From assembly GCA_003254925.1 (NCBI GenBank), contig QANZ01048027.1, forward strand, positions 1-64,000: a DNA stretch of 64,000 bases, in the 5' to 3' direction. Positions 12,555-23,833 of the stretch are shown here, piece after piece. A model generated the notes under the pieces. The model worked only from the letters and a program-made list of their open reading frames with translations. It was not told the origin of the DNA and did not search any database. Position 1 is the first letter of the stretch. Each line of letters opens with the position of its first letter. The translations under genes were made by a program, and so were the position numbers. Source of the DNA: Chamaecrista fasciculata (lineage: Eukaryota > Streptophyta > Magnoliopsida > Fabales > Fabaceae).

Positions 12555-13435
12555 ATTAAGGGGAAAATGTAATAAGACCCTTGAACTTTGGGTCATTTGG
12601 AAGTAGGCCCTTGAATTATCGATTTTGAAAATCAAATCCTTAAACTTTAAAGGTTTAGGAATTAGATCCTTCCATCTATTTTTTTCACTAACGGTGTCAA
12701 TTATTATTAGGATAAATTACACTTTGGTACCCTGTGATTTGGCCATATACCAATTTGATACCCTGTGGTTTAAAAAGTGACATTCTGGTATTCTGTGGTA
12801 TTCTCCATCAACACTTTGGTACCTTGAGCTTTAATTTTGTTAGAAAGTTAACAGAAATTGGAATTTTTAGAGCTATTTTGTAATTTTAATCATAGCAACT
12901 TTTGCAAAAATTATATATGGACCCCCAATATTTTCAAAAAATTACAAATAGGTCCCTAGATACATATTATCTAGGGACTAAAATGAAAAATATAAAAACT
13001 TTTTGGGGTCTAAACATAATATTTGAAAAATATAGGACCAAAGATAGAATTACAAAACAGTCCCAATTCTGGAAAAATTTTGCAATCTAGTCCTATTAAG
13101 ATCTAAACTTTTGTGTTTTTAAGGACTATTTTGGAGATATTTAAATATTTATAGGTGTTTTAGTAATTTCAACCTCTTTCCTGCATTAAAACTGTCTTTT
13201 ATCTCCCAGAGATAGTTAAAATTATGAAATAGCCCAAAAAATGCCAAATGACCTACTTCCACAGGGTATCAAAGTGTAATTTATTCTAATAATAATTAAC
13301 ACTGTTAGTGAAAAAATGGATGGAAAGATCTAATTCCTAAACCTTCAAAGTTTAACGATTTAATTTTCAAAATTGATAGTTTAAAGACCTACTTCCAAAT
13401 GACCCAAAGTTTAAGGGGGTCTTGTTACATTTTTT
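12555..13435. mobile_element. Outer foldback element of a nested pair
   Basis: The left arm (12560-12709: aagacccttgaactttgggt, gtaggcccttgaattat) is the complement of the right arm (13287-13433: tttaaagacctacttccaaa, acccaaagtttaag). The middle is occupied by a second, different foldback element (12710-13286). This shows that one non-autonomous element inserted into another. Confidence 0.8.
12710..13286. mobile_element. Inner MITE of the gggtaaattacactttggta family (divergent)
   Basis: It starts ggataaattacactttggta and ends aaagtgtaatttattc, the ends of the 430-bp family seen intact at 28031 and 62541. It shares the core with acaaataggtccctagatac and ttggggtc. It is longer and more diverged than those copies. 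Confidence 0.75.
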
Positions 13436-16400
13436 CCATTAATTAACCGCTTCAAATTGTTATTTCATCAAAATCTTAAATTAGCCCCAAATATATGGGA
13501 TAAATTTCAAGTTGCTCCTAGATGTTTTATTTATTTCAAATTGATCTTAGACATATTTCTATAATTTCTCAAACTAATCACAAACTATTGAATATAATCA
13601 TATTTTTGCCCTATCCACTTTTATAAATTTAGTCATATCTCGCCAAAAGTAATTTGATCTTTATAATATAAAATATGTTATTTAATTTTAAAAAAATAAT
13701 TAATATTTTTGTATATTAATAATTTCATATGATTAAATCATTGATTGGTTGAATTGACACCGGTGAGAGTGATTAATTAATATTTTACTTTCATGCGGGA
13801 CCTTAACACAATTATATTACATTTTTCTTGAAATCGACATTAAAAATAAATAAATGTCATTGAAAATTATTTTGAAGTTTGAACAGTAAATTATTAAAAT
13901 AAACATTATAAAATTAATTTCTCTTAATTGTTGTTGATGGATGTTGCTGTTGGTTCTTCTGCTGATAGGGAAGGTATTGGCTGAGTGTTTGTTTTTTTAT
14001 TTTTGTTCTTTGTATTCTGATTGCTAATATTCTCTTTGCTGGCCAATCAAAATCAACAGAATTTTGTCTAAACAGAAAACGATTACTCGCCGTCTATCCA
14101 CCACAGTCGAAATAGACTTGTTTATATGATAGATGATTGCAATTTACAGGCAAATTTGTCTATATTAGTATTTTTTTTTTACAAAAAGAAAAAAGATATT
14201 TAATTAAAACTTTCTTATTTTTTTGTTAAAGTCCCTTTCTCATACATACAGATACTGAATCGCACAGAAAAATAATATTCGGGGTCCTATCAGCAGTTNG
14301 TGCTTCTAAAAAATTATTTATTTATAAAATGTCCCAATTTTTTTTAAAAAAAAAGTTCGGATAAAATACAACATTTACAACTATCCATCTTCACTTAGTT
14401 CTTACGCGGAGAAACTAAGAAACTTATGAAAGTTTTTTGCTTAAGAGCAAAAAATGAAAAAAAAAACATGTATTTTAGTCCGAGTAAAAACTTTGTTCTC
14501 TTTGCATGCAAAAATATATATTTTGCCTCCCGCCTTTGTTTCCTCTCTTCACTTTCTCTTGATTCTTATGTAGGGAAATTAAGAACTTATTGAAAGTTTT
14601 TTACTTCAAAACAAGTGAATAAAAAGAACGTGTCTTTTTGTCTAGGTGAAAATTGTTTTGTTTTTTAAAATACATGTATGTAGAAATGAATACAATCCTT
14701 TAATTGAGTTTTAGCTTTATCTATCACAATGTAGTCCTTCGGCTAAAAAAGGTAAAGTATTGGCCTTTTTCATCGCAATGTGATCCTTCAACTAGTGAGG
14801 TTTCAATTTCCTCTGTCGCAATGCAGTCCTTCAACTTAGTTTAACCAACTTATTAATTAAGACATGTATGAGAGGGAAATCATCCAAGTCAAGTGTTCAT
14901 CTCAAAGATAATGGCATAAACTAGACCGAATCATGTTTTGGATTAACGGTGAAACAAATGGAAAAATTTGAGGACCAAAACAGGATTCACCTTATAGTTT
15001 GAGGACCAAAATGAGATTTTGACCCCTCTTTTTTTTCTTTTTCTTTTTTCTTCTCTTTTGGAGAGTAATTAACTAAAGGAAACAATATAATGTTCTTGTT
15101 TCCAAATGGCACTTGAATCACTGTAAAAGGTACCATTTTTTTGCTTTTGGTACAAGTAATAATAGGTACCATTTATTTATGTTTTATGATGGTAATACAT
15201 ATAAAAATAGAAATTCTGATTATAAGATGCATACACTTCAGAATGGTTTATGAGGATGCCATATTATCAAAACATAGATCATAAACGAAGAAATATGATT
15301 AGATATTATTCTAACATAATCATGTCATCTGCATAAAAATTCTTAGTAACCTCAACATTAGTTTCAAGGCTAATATTGTGATGTTTTTCACATCAATCTT
15401 GATTTTTACATATAAATTTACATTTTCAATTGATACGCTCTCAAAGAAATGAAAAAAAAAAACAAAATTTGATCTATTAATCATCATTTTTAAGACTAAA
15501 AAATTTCTCTAGAGTGATATGCTTGTGATGTCCTTTTCTATGCAGATTTGGAAGCACTCACATGGCATGAGAGAGACAGTGCTACTATATATTGTTGATT
15601 TTTGTGACCAAGATAGACTCTTACTTTACAGATATGCCATTTCCCAAAACTAGTTTGGTGACAATGGTGGTTTATTAGATAGATAGTAGTACATAATAAC
15701 ACAATAGGGCCTTCAATTAATTAGATGAGTCATGTTTTCAATAACTATCCATTGCTGTTTATTATGCTAAATACCAAATGCTTTTGCATGATTGCATTGT
15801 CACATGATGAAACCATGATTTTTTTTAAATAATAAATAAGAAAAAGAGAGTACCTACTAGACCCACCAAATTAATCATTCAAGACTCACCAAATTCATCT
15901 GATGGTATTCACTGCAAACTTGTTTTGGAAAAAAAATTATATAATTTCCAAATTTTTTAAAAGAAAACACGTTTTAGTCTTGCTGAAATATGTAAAATGC
16001 AAAATTGTAGACTAGTCTTAATATAATAATGAATATTTGAAAACCTGGTTGCTTTAGTCAGCAAATGTAATGAAGTCCATTCCTCCATAGTCCATATTTT
16101 AATGTAATCATACATTTGTTAGAAGTTAGAACTAAATAAAAGTTTTGGTTCCTCTTGCAACAATTATGAATGTCTGAAAGATTTTACTCACAATACATTT
16201 CTTCATAAAGGGCCAGAATAGAATAGGTAATTTATAACAAGTGCATAATCTTGATTTCTGATGGTATCCGAACCCATAATAGAAATATGTAAATTTTAAT
16301 GTGGTCTTTGAATCACTAATTTTTATAAAGTAAATGCAAAATTTTCAACAGAATTTGTGTGAATTTTGAACTCTTAATCTAACAAGCTAAGGGGTTTTTT

Positions 16401-17389
16401 TTTACCATATATCAAAACTTTAAAACACTGTTAAAGATTGTGATTTTTCTTACTTTCTTTGAGATTTTGTTTGATTTTTTGAAAAGCAAGCAATAACCAA
16501 TTTCAGTATACATAGGAAAGAAATGAAAAGATAATTTTAGTGATATACCCTCATCAAGCTGAGAAAACCCTACTATATATGGATTATTTCTACTTCTTTC
16601 TTGAATAAATGATATAGTTCAATTTTGATATCCTTCCACTTAAATATCATACATATTACACTGAACGATAGAGAAAGCTTTTCAAACAAAATAGTTATTG
16701 ACAGTACAAAAGACAACAAAAATAGACAAGGCAATGTTACAAGCCATCATTTACGCACCAAATACTCATAATAGATACACTCACTCAAGAAACCTTCAAT
16801 AGTCAAAGAAGCTTAACATGTAAAACAAATCAACCTTTTTTTCCTGCAAATGGAGAAACAAATAAAGGGCCCCATAATGACATGATGAAGCCATCCCCAA
16901 ATGCACTTGGTGCTTTAGAATTTATGGCAGCATGATATGTGAGCAGTGTTTGAAAGAGAGGATAAAAGAAAGCATGAAAATGAAGAATATGAAGGTGGGA
17001 CCCCAGTTACCTAACGCGCATGCATTTCAATCAACAAGAGAGTTCTACATTTGAGGATAAAAGTGCCCTCATTTGCATACACTATAGCCCACCACTATCA
17101 TTTCTTCCCATCTCTTCAATCTGTGAGCTTTATAATCTTTAACTCTCCAAATTAAAGCTAAAAGATAATGATTCCGGTTTTTCCCCATTGTACTGCACCA
17201 TCTATCACTGCTTTTGTTCCTCTATTGGCTAGCCATTTGTGCACCTTGAGGAAGAGGATTAAAGGGAAGAAAAGAAAAAGCCTTAACCCAAAGGTCAGAG
17301 ATTCAAATCCTGACTTTAATTATGAATCGGCCTTAAATCCTTGAACCAGTTGTCTCATCCATCGAAAGAATTATTCATATTATTGTCAA
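13436..17389. other. Repeat-rich intergenic region without a gene
   Basis: No gene is supported. Present are weak family-C foldback remnants near 13490-13600, a single undetermined base at 14299, a degenerate foldback with ggaccaaaa motifs (about 14690-15025), the second segmental-duplication copy (15080-15906), and plain AT-rich DNA from 15907 to 17280. The 3' UTR of the minus-strand bHLH gene must end somewhere here, but no site stands out. Confidence 0.55.
15080..15906. repeat. Segmental duplication, copy 2 (eroded NPH3 3' flank)
   Basis: It is colinear with 8911-9676, in the same orientation, with substitutions and indels throughout and an extra ~100 bp near 15300-15390. No NPH3 coding remnant lies immediately upstream; that side is a foldback repeat. 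Confidence 0.85.
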
Positions 17390-17543
17390 TGGTAAAGTTG
17401 ATGCCCGGTGACCAAGAGGTCACGAGTTCAAATCTTGGAAACAGCCTCTTTGCAAAGCAAGGGTAAGGCTGCGTACATCTTGACTCTCCCCAGACCTCAC
17501 CTAATGGAAGAATCATGCACTGGGCCGCCTTTTTTATTGTCAA
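17381..17543 (+). mobile_element. Au SINE, sense copy, with 9-bp target duplication
   Basis: The element (17390-17534) reads in the standard Au orientation: a tRNA-like promoter box (gaggtcacgagttcaaatct), then cttggaaacagcctctttgc, gggtaaggctgcgtac, actgggccgcc and a T tail. TATTGTCAA flanks it at 17381-17389 and 17535-17543. It lies just 3' of the truncated bHLH ORF. A second tRNA-like box (ggtcagagattcaaatcc, near 17293) precedes it and may be a remnant of another SINE. Confidence 0.88.
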
Positions 17544-17589
17544 CTGTGATACCTTGGTTATGACGAGAAAAAAAGAAAAGCAAGCTCTG

Positions 17590-17658
17590 CCGCGAATTTG
17601 GGCATCAAAAGTTTTGAGATTTTGGTCAATTTCATTTTGGTCACCAAATTGACGCGGG
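17590..17658. repeat. Small inverted repeat at the bHLH truncation point
   Basis: ccgcgaatttgg (from 17590) and ccaaattgacgcgg (to 17658) are imperfect complements around a ~45-bp centre. The bHLH ORF loses family resemblance exactly where this starts, so a small insertion or rearrangement may have cut the gene. Confidence 0.5.
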
Positions 17659-17983
17659 AATTAAGTTCTCAAGACCTCTCAAAGATTCATGTACTTTATC
17701 CTTCTTCATTTGAATATCACCCACCATTGAATATTTTACCTCTTGTAGAGATTGCTCAGCAGAACACATTCTGTTGCTGACATAATTTGATTCAGCATCA
17801 CTTGCATTCTCACAAGATTCATCCATGGGTGATGATGATGATCTTCTCTCACCATCATTTAACTTCTGCCTTTTGATTGGCCAATTAGAGCTACAAATCT
17901 CCTCCTTAGTATCTTCAGAATGTTCATTCATAAGATAAATCCTTCCTGTTGGCATTATTGGAGAACGACCAGTACTTTTTATC

Positions 17984-18028
<45 letters not shown>

Positions 18029-18531
18029 ATATAATCTTCAACATCATCATCTGAGTAGAGTAATGCATTGATTTCTTCTGTGTCTTCATGCATTTCACTT
18101 TCTTCATCAACCATATGATTCTCATTGTACTCTTTTGGTAAACCATACTTATTGGAATAACTTTTAACCATATGAATTTCCTGTCCCTCATTCAAATCAT
18201 CACAAACTTGACCTAATTCCATAGCAGCAGAAACCAAACTCTGATCAAGAGGGAAGACAGGACTATAAAATACCCTGGTCTTATTACCCGAGCGATCAAA
18301 AATAATTAATTTTTTCTCCAAAGATAAGGGATCTTCATTTTGCATGGCTCCTCCAGTAAGTGTTTCTTTTAAACATAGTTCCAAATTTGGATACTGAAGG
18401 AATACTGAAAATTCACAGTATGCAGGAAAGACACAGTTTCTAGCATTTTGATAAGCAGGAAGCCTCGGCTCCAGCAATGATCGCCGAGCCACGGGCTGTG
18501 GACTAGGCAAAGACATGTCAGCCTTAAACAT
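17641..18531 (-). CDS. SAC51-like bHLH protein, truncated in the bHLH domain
   Basis: The main ORF starts at ATG 18531 (MFKADMSLPSPQP), just inside the exon whose acceptor is at 18550/18549, and gives 296 aa. Family marks are LIIFDRSGNKTRVFYSPVFP, SEMHEDTEEINALLYSDDD, an Asp run of about 15 residues (a GAT repeat) and KDKVHESLRGLENLIP, which is helix 1 plus the loop of the bHLH. Family members continue with GxKGKDPLxVLDEAIDYLKSL. Here the ORF ends in ASIW and stops, so helix 2 is missing. SAC51/SACL proteins are nuclear regulators of xylem development that respond to thermospermine and bind LHW. A product without helix 2 would probably not dimerise normally. It may be a pseudogene kept with an intact leader, or a truncated regulator. 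No helix-2 coding sequence is found down to about 16800. Confidence 0.82.
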
Positions 18532-18769
18532 CCAAGCAAGAGAAAAACCTGAAAAATAAAAAAACAATGGAAATGACCACTCAATCATCAATACTAATAT
18601 GAGAACCTTTCAGTTGTAATAATGAGAAAATGATATTTTAAATTACATACCAAGAATTGAAATACTATGGTATGCTCCAATTGGGATCTTCAGTAACTCT
18701 CAAGAACAAAGAATATAAAAAGGAAAGCTACAAACTCCAGTTAAATGAGAAACAAATGCGAAGATCAGT

Positions 18770-19054
18770 CTACGTAACAGGCTTAAGCAAATGACGAAAA
18801 TACTCAGCCTGCAAGCGTTGGAAGAAAATATTCATAAGCTCTTAAAGAGTTAAAACTATATGATCACATATTTTACTAACTAGACAAGTTTTTATATTGT
18901 TTTTTCTGAAATCTTGCAACATATTACTAACCTGACAATCGTGCAAAGGTTGAAAGCATGCTATCACTCTAACAACAATTGTTGGTTCACCTTCAATGCC
19001 ATTTTCGTGTTTTAATGCCCGGAATCTTGTTTGGCTCGCTGCTTGGCACACCAT
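18770..19054 (-). CDS. Conserved peptide uORF of SAC51 family (53 aa, spliced)
   Basis: The uORF starts at 19054 (MVCQAASQTRFRALKHENGI) and reads through VVRVIACFQPLHDCQ to a donor after 18932 (CAG|GTTAGT). It resumes at 18808 after TTGCAG with AEYFRHLLKPVT and a TAG at 18772-18770, totalling 53 codons plus stop. This is the strongly conserved uORF peptide of SAC51 and its relatives, which stalls translation of the main ORF; thermospermine relieves that block in Arabidopsis. Both the sequence and the 53-aa length fit the family closely. The leader then continues to a donor at 18651/18650 (TTG|GTATGT), and the exon carrying the main ATG begins at 18548. The uORF being intact while the main ORF is truncated is the odd feature. 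Confidence 0.95.
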
Positions 19055-20481
19055 AACGACTTTTGATTGATGTTAAACTACTATTTAGTGAAGTGAGGAC
19101 CAGAGAATTGTTCTCAACATACAGTATAGTGAAGAAATCAAAGCTACAGCTAGAACAAAAGAACAGTATTAGAAGAAGACACTTAATCCTATATTTTAGC
19201 CAATTCTATACTTATCAGCTGAAATGACCAAACGGTGATTAGAGTCCATGAGAAGTAACTAAGAAACAAGGGATCAAAAAAGTATATATAAGAAAAGGAG
19301 AGGAGAAATGGGAATAATTAATGATCTACTGGATAACTTTACAATACAAGTTCAAGCATACAACTTTGCGGAACACATTAACTGAAAGACCCAACCAACG
19401 CATCCTCAACCTCAAGTATCCCCTGAAACAACAGCACAACATAGAGCAAATCAACAAACAATGTGGCTTCATTTTGCCAGAGACTCTTAAATAAGGTGAA
19501 AAGCTCATTTTGATTCCTGAACTATAAGGTAAATTTTGTTTTGGTCCCTAACTATTTTTGGTTCTGTTTTGGTCCTCAAACTTTTCCATTTGTTCCACCA
19601 TTAGTCCAAAGCGTGATTCTATTTGATTTCTGCTGTTATCTTTGATTTGAATAACTGAGATAAACGATTTCTCTTTCATATGTCTCAATAAGTGAGTTGG
19701 TAGAAAAAAAATCGTGTAGATCAGGTGTCTAACTCAAAGATAATGGCAGCAGACACAGAATTACGATTAGCACTAACGGTTGAACAAGTGCAGAAGTCTA
19801 AAATAACAGCAGAAGAAAGGAAATATCAATAAGCATTGAGTGACTGGATGAACAGCTGTACATTTCTTTAACACAAAACCCCCATAATATCAAACGATCA
19901 TATGTTCATTCCAAAACAAAGTTCAATTTGGAGATCCTAGCAGCAACCCAGTTCAAAGCTTTACATATATATATATATATATATTTTTTCTTTTCTAAAC
20001 CCTTTAACCAGAAACATGAAAACAAGGGTATATAGGAAATTAATTAGCATTAGTAATTTTAGGATGAGATGATGAATGAGTTTGTGCGATGCTTACAGAT
20101 GGATTAGAGTGAAAAACAACACCCAAGTCAGAGAAGAGAACACAGAGATGAAAGTGTGTGAAGAATGAAAAGTATGAAACTTTGTGTTGATGAGAGATAG
20201 CTGGAAATTTGTAATGGTGGATGATAAGGTTATAAACACAACCAAATTTGACTTTTGCCTTCACTTTTGTGAACAGTTGCGATTCATACCAAGTTACCAA
20301 CTCATCTAGCTAACAAAATCAACTTTTTTACATGCCAACGCGTGTTCAGTATTGTAAAAACTAAAAACTACAAAGTGTTTGAATATCTAAAGAATCTGAT
20401 TTTTTTTTTTAGCATGCATGATTTAAAACAACCTTTTCTTCTTTTGTTTTTATAATGTTTCAAGAAAAAGGTATTTCAAAC
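19055..20481. other. 5' leader/promoter side of the bHLH gene and repeat
   Basis: This is upstream DNA of the minus-strand bHLH gene. A possible further leader exon lies near 19330-19428 (acceptor-like gttgtttcag on the minus strand). A degenerate foldback repeat occupies about 19500-19800 (gttttggtccctaactattt, complement-like end near 19790), and a TA microsatellite lies at about 19965-19984. No separate gene is supported. Confidence 0.45.
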
Positions 20482-20853
20482 TGTTGGGCTTAGTCATTGA
20501 AAGTCCCACATCGATTGGGAAAAACATTGAGGGGGTGTGAGGCTTGTATAAATATGAGTGAGATATGAGCTTCTAAGGCACCACAACTTACATAGAAATC
20601 CTAATGGGTGTATTGGGGTTTGGGTAGTTGTGAGTCATTTTTTAGAGAGGGTTTGCAATTTTCTCCAGTCAAAAATTGTATTGAGGAGGGTTTGTAATTT
20701 TTCTGTGCAAAAATTACAGATAGTGAAGTTTGTCCCAGAGGGGGATCGTGGAGTAGGTCTTGAGGCACCGAACCACGTTAAAGATTTGTGTTCGTTTCTC
20801 TGTTTCCTCTCCCTTTATTTTTTGTGTGGGTTGCGCTTCCGCCCAACACAAAC
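20477..20853 (+). mobile_element. Solo LTR, 367 bp, with 5-bp target duplication
   Basis: The element (20482-20848) begins TGTTGGG and ends CCCAACA, a 7-bp terminal inverted repeat, and is flanked on both sides by CAAAC (20477-20481 and 20849-20853). It contains GTCCCACATCG (20503-20513) and a TATA box TATAAATA (20547-20554), then a T/C-rich 3' part. It has no internal domain, primer-binding site or second LTR, so it is a solo LTR left by recombination. The LTR superfamily (copia or other) is not settled. Confidence 0.9.
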
Positions 20854-22309
20854 CGTAACAATAGCAAAAGCTAAACCTATTTGAAGAAAAGTTGATTCTA
20901 AAAACTAGCAAAAGCATCAAAGCAATCTATCAACTATATTAAAAAAAAAAAGACTTTTACATATTTTTTTGAAATATATGTTGTTTTTAATAATTGATCA
21001 TATAATTTTTTTTCAGCAAAAGCTCCAGCACAGACTATTAATGTTTGTCTACAGTATAACGTTACTTTCAATTGTGTACTATATATAAATATCCAAAAAT
21101 TGTGTACAACAGTATAATTGTGTACTTTTAATTAATCATAATCTTCATGGCCAAAATCAAATTGCCTTCTTTCTTAGTCCTTTATACCTCTAAAAATAAA
21201 CATTAAAAAACACAAAAAGAAAGGAAAAGAAAAAATTAGAGTAGTTAGCTTAAGAAATCAATTGATGGTGACCCCTTGGTGATTATTATATCAAAAGCAT
21301 GAGCATTCTCAACCTCAACATGTGGTTGAATAGTTATAGTTAGAATAATATAAAAATTATTATTATTATGATTCAAACAACATATTGCTGAAGCAAGAGT
21401 CACACACAGATCACAAGAGACACAAACATGTGCCTTTCACTTATGAATCATCTGACCCGTACTCAACTCATTACCAATATAATTTGTTATTAATTAATTA
21501 ACCATTCAATTAATTATGAAGTTCAAACAATCTTCAAGGGCCCAATTTCCCTCCAACCATAGCAAAAAGCACTGTGCCACAAGGTGCATTGTATGTAATA
21601 TTAATGAATGATATACAACATATATATACAAACTTAGAAAAATGCTAGAGCCAACATATATATACACTCATGCATTTTGATTGCAAAGAAAAAGCCAAAA
21701 AGAAGGGAGAAAAATAGAAGGTAGGGGCCAGAAAGTTTAAAATATTAGAAATTAAGAATTATAAATGTATAATGCTTTATTTTTTTTTAGGGTTAAAGGT
21801 TCATTTTGGTCCTAAATGCTGGCAAAATGTTTCATTTTGGTCCAAACTATTGAATATGACTCGTTTCGAGTTCAAATGTGACGAGTTTAAAGCTACATAT
21901 TGTTCTCAAAGAATAATTTTGCTATCAAGTTTGGGTCGTCAGCAAACAAGGTCAAATCAGTCCTAAAAGTAGACTTCTCGTTTCATGGTCAAACAAACAA
22001 AGTTGATCATATCTCTCTCGTTTCAAACTCGAATCGAATTCAGAGTTATGAGTTCCTCTTAATAAGTACTTTGAACTTGAAATGAGAGACGAGAGATATA
22101 TGACCAAATTCAATAATTTGGGACCAAAATGAACATTTTACCCACATTTAGGACCAAAATGAAACATTTTGCCAACATTTAGGACCAAAATGACTCTTTG
22201 ACTTTTTTGAGCCATCACAATTAAAAATGTTATATATTAGTTGATAAATTGAAGTCTATTTATCTTTAAAACAAGAAGTATAAATCTCAATATACAATTA
22301 GCAAAAATA
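20854..22309. other. Intergenic region with one foldback MITE
   Basis: A foldback element lies at about 21785-22205: gttcattttggtcctaaatg and gtttcattttggtccaaac on the left, complemented by gggaccaaaatgaacatttt and taggaccaaaatgaaac on the right. The rest is AT-rich with no gene recognised. Confidence 0.6.
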
Positions 22310-22381
22310 GTGGCTGTAGTTTAGTGGTAAGAATTCCACGTTGTGGCCGTGGAGACCTGGGCTCGAATCCCAGCAGCCACA
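22310..22381 (+). tRNA. trnH-GUG (nuclear): tRNA-His (GUG)
   Basis: A full cloverleaf of 72 nt with no intron. The acceptor stem GTGGCTG pairs with CAGCCAC, box A is TAGTTTAGTGG, the anticodon loop carries GTG, box B is GGGCTCGAATCCC, and the discriminator base is A. Short T runs for Pol III termination follow within about 10 bp, and CAA-containing AT-rich DNA precedes it. As usual for tRNA-His, the extra 5' G would be added after transcription. Confidence 0.97.
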
Positions 22382-22679
22382 TGTTTCATTTTCATTTTTG
22401 AAAACTTGCCATTTTCCCAGTGCAACGACGACGTTTTGCAATAGACATGATCCCCCAGATTCCAGAATAGTGTTGGCATTTCGAGTGATTCTCAAGTTTT
22501 ATGATCTTATTATTACCACTTTAGCTTCGTTTTGATGAACATTAGATTCATGAATTTTGAAAAGTCATGTGAATTTTTTGTTTACTTTCTATCTTTTCCA
22601 ATGCTCTGTTATATATCTTATATTATATGGTTTCACTCCTTTCTGGTCGTTCATGTTTAAAATTATAGTCTATTAAATT

Positions 22680-22795
22680 AAAAATAAGAGAAAATTTACT
22701 ATTTGGTCTCTCTTTCTTTACTAAGTTAACAATTTAGTCACTTATTTATTCTACATACATATTTGCGTGCCCGTTAGGGCACGCAAAGCCCCTAG
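22680..22795 (+). mobile_element. Helitron 3' terminus with hairpin
   Basis: The perfect 8-bp stem GCGTGCCC/GGGCACGC (22765-22772 and 22777-22784, loop GTTA) is followed 7 nt later by CTAG (22792-22795) and then T. Hairpin plus CTRR|T is the Helitron 3' signature. The left end (TC after A) is not identified, so the start is only indicative. Confidence 0.72.
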
Positions 22796-23068
22796 TGTGT
22801 ATATATATGAGTTAGTCTATGATGCAAAGTTTGATTCTTGACATAAGATGCAATGAGTTATGAGCCAATAAGATAATGACACGTGGAAGAGTCAGTTGTA
22901 TGTAACTCATGTGACTCCATACACAGTTTTGATTGGTTAAAAAATTTATTATTTTTTTATTATTTTTCAACATTAAGTTACATCAATGGTTATAATTATG
23001 CCACATCAGCAATTGCATCGCATGTCAAGAATTAAACTTTCCATTTTAGACCAACCAATATACATATA

Positions 23069-23140
23069 CTAGGGGCTTGGCGTGCTCATTAATGTTTGAA
23101 TTGATTTAAAGTTAAAGATTATATAAAGTTTTTATATTGA
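23069..23140 (-). mobile_element. Helitron-like 3' terminus, opposite orientation
   Basis: Read on the minus strand it ends gagcacgccaagccccCTAG-T, nearly the same end as at 22795 but with only one arm of the hairpin left. The two termini face each other across about 270 bp. Confidence 0.45.
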
Positions 23141-23536
23141 TAAATGAGTAAGTTTGGGACCAATTTGAAATTTTCTGATACATTTGGGACTAGTTTAAAA
23201 TTTTGACTTAATGAGAATGAATATGGGTGATTTTTTTTACATAAGAATGAACATAGGCTAGCTAGAGAAAAGTAGGTGATTTTTTTTTTCTTTTTTAATT
23301 TTTTAATTCAATAATTTTGATAAAAAGGAACGGAGCCATATAATATAATATATATATATGAGACATAACGACTAACGTGTTAATTCACAAGTTCATTGTT
23401 ATTTGCATGCATTCCTGAGACAATTTTACTATATGATGAAAAAAAATTACTCATTTTAAAATATTTTTGGATATAGTTGCGGGGTCTTGAGATTTAAAGA
23501 TTCAAAGGGTATATATGAAGATGAGTGTTGTTTCTA

Positions 23537-23833
23537 GGGTAAATTATATTTTGATACCCTGTTCTTTAAAAAGTGACATTTTGATATTCTATTCTTTGGA
23601 CTAATTTCACTTTGGTACCTTGTTCTTTCACTATTTGTTACCCTATTCTATCTTTTTTAGGGTAACAAAGTGAAATTGGTCCTAAGAACAAGGTACCAAA
23701 ATGTCACATTTGAAAGAATAAGGTACCAAAATGACATTTTTAAAAGAATAAGGTACCAAAGTGTCACTTTTAAAAGAACAGAGTACCAAGTGGAATTGGT
23801 CCATAGAACAAGATACCAAAGTGTAATTTACCC
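23537..23833. mobile_element. Short foldback MITE, ~297 bp
   Basis: It begins gggtaaattatattttgata and ends taccaaagtgtaatttaccc, with repeated aaggtaccaaa and its complement making up the arms. The flanks TTGTTTCTA and TTGATTTTA (7 of 9 identical) fit a Mutator-type 9-bp target duplication. The ends match the 430-bp family, but the interior differs. Confidence 0.72.

Noticed and set aside
20040..20300. 86-aa minus-strand ORF upstream of the bHLH gene
   Set aside because: Low-complexity leader/promoter DNA; no family resemblance.
20503..20600. snRNA gene suggested by the USE and TATA boxes
   Set aside because: The sequence downstream matches none of U1, U2, U4 or U5, and the boxes lie inside an LTR.
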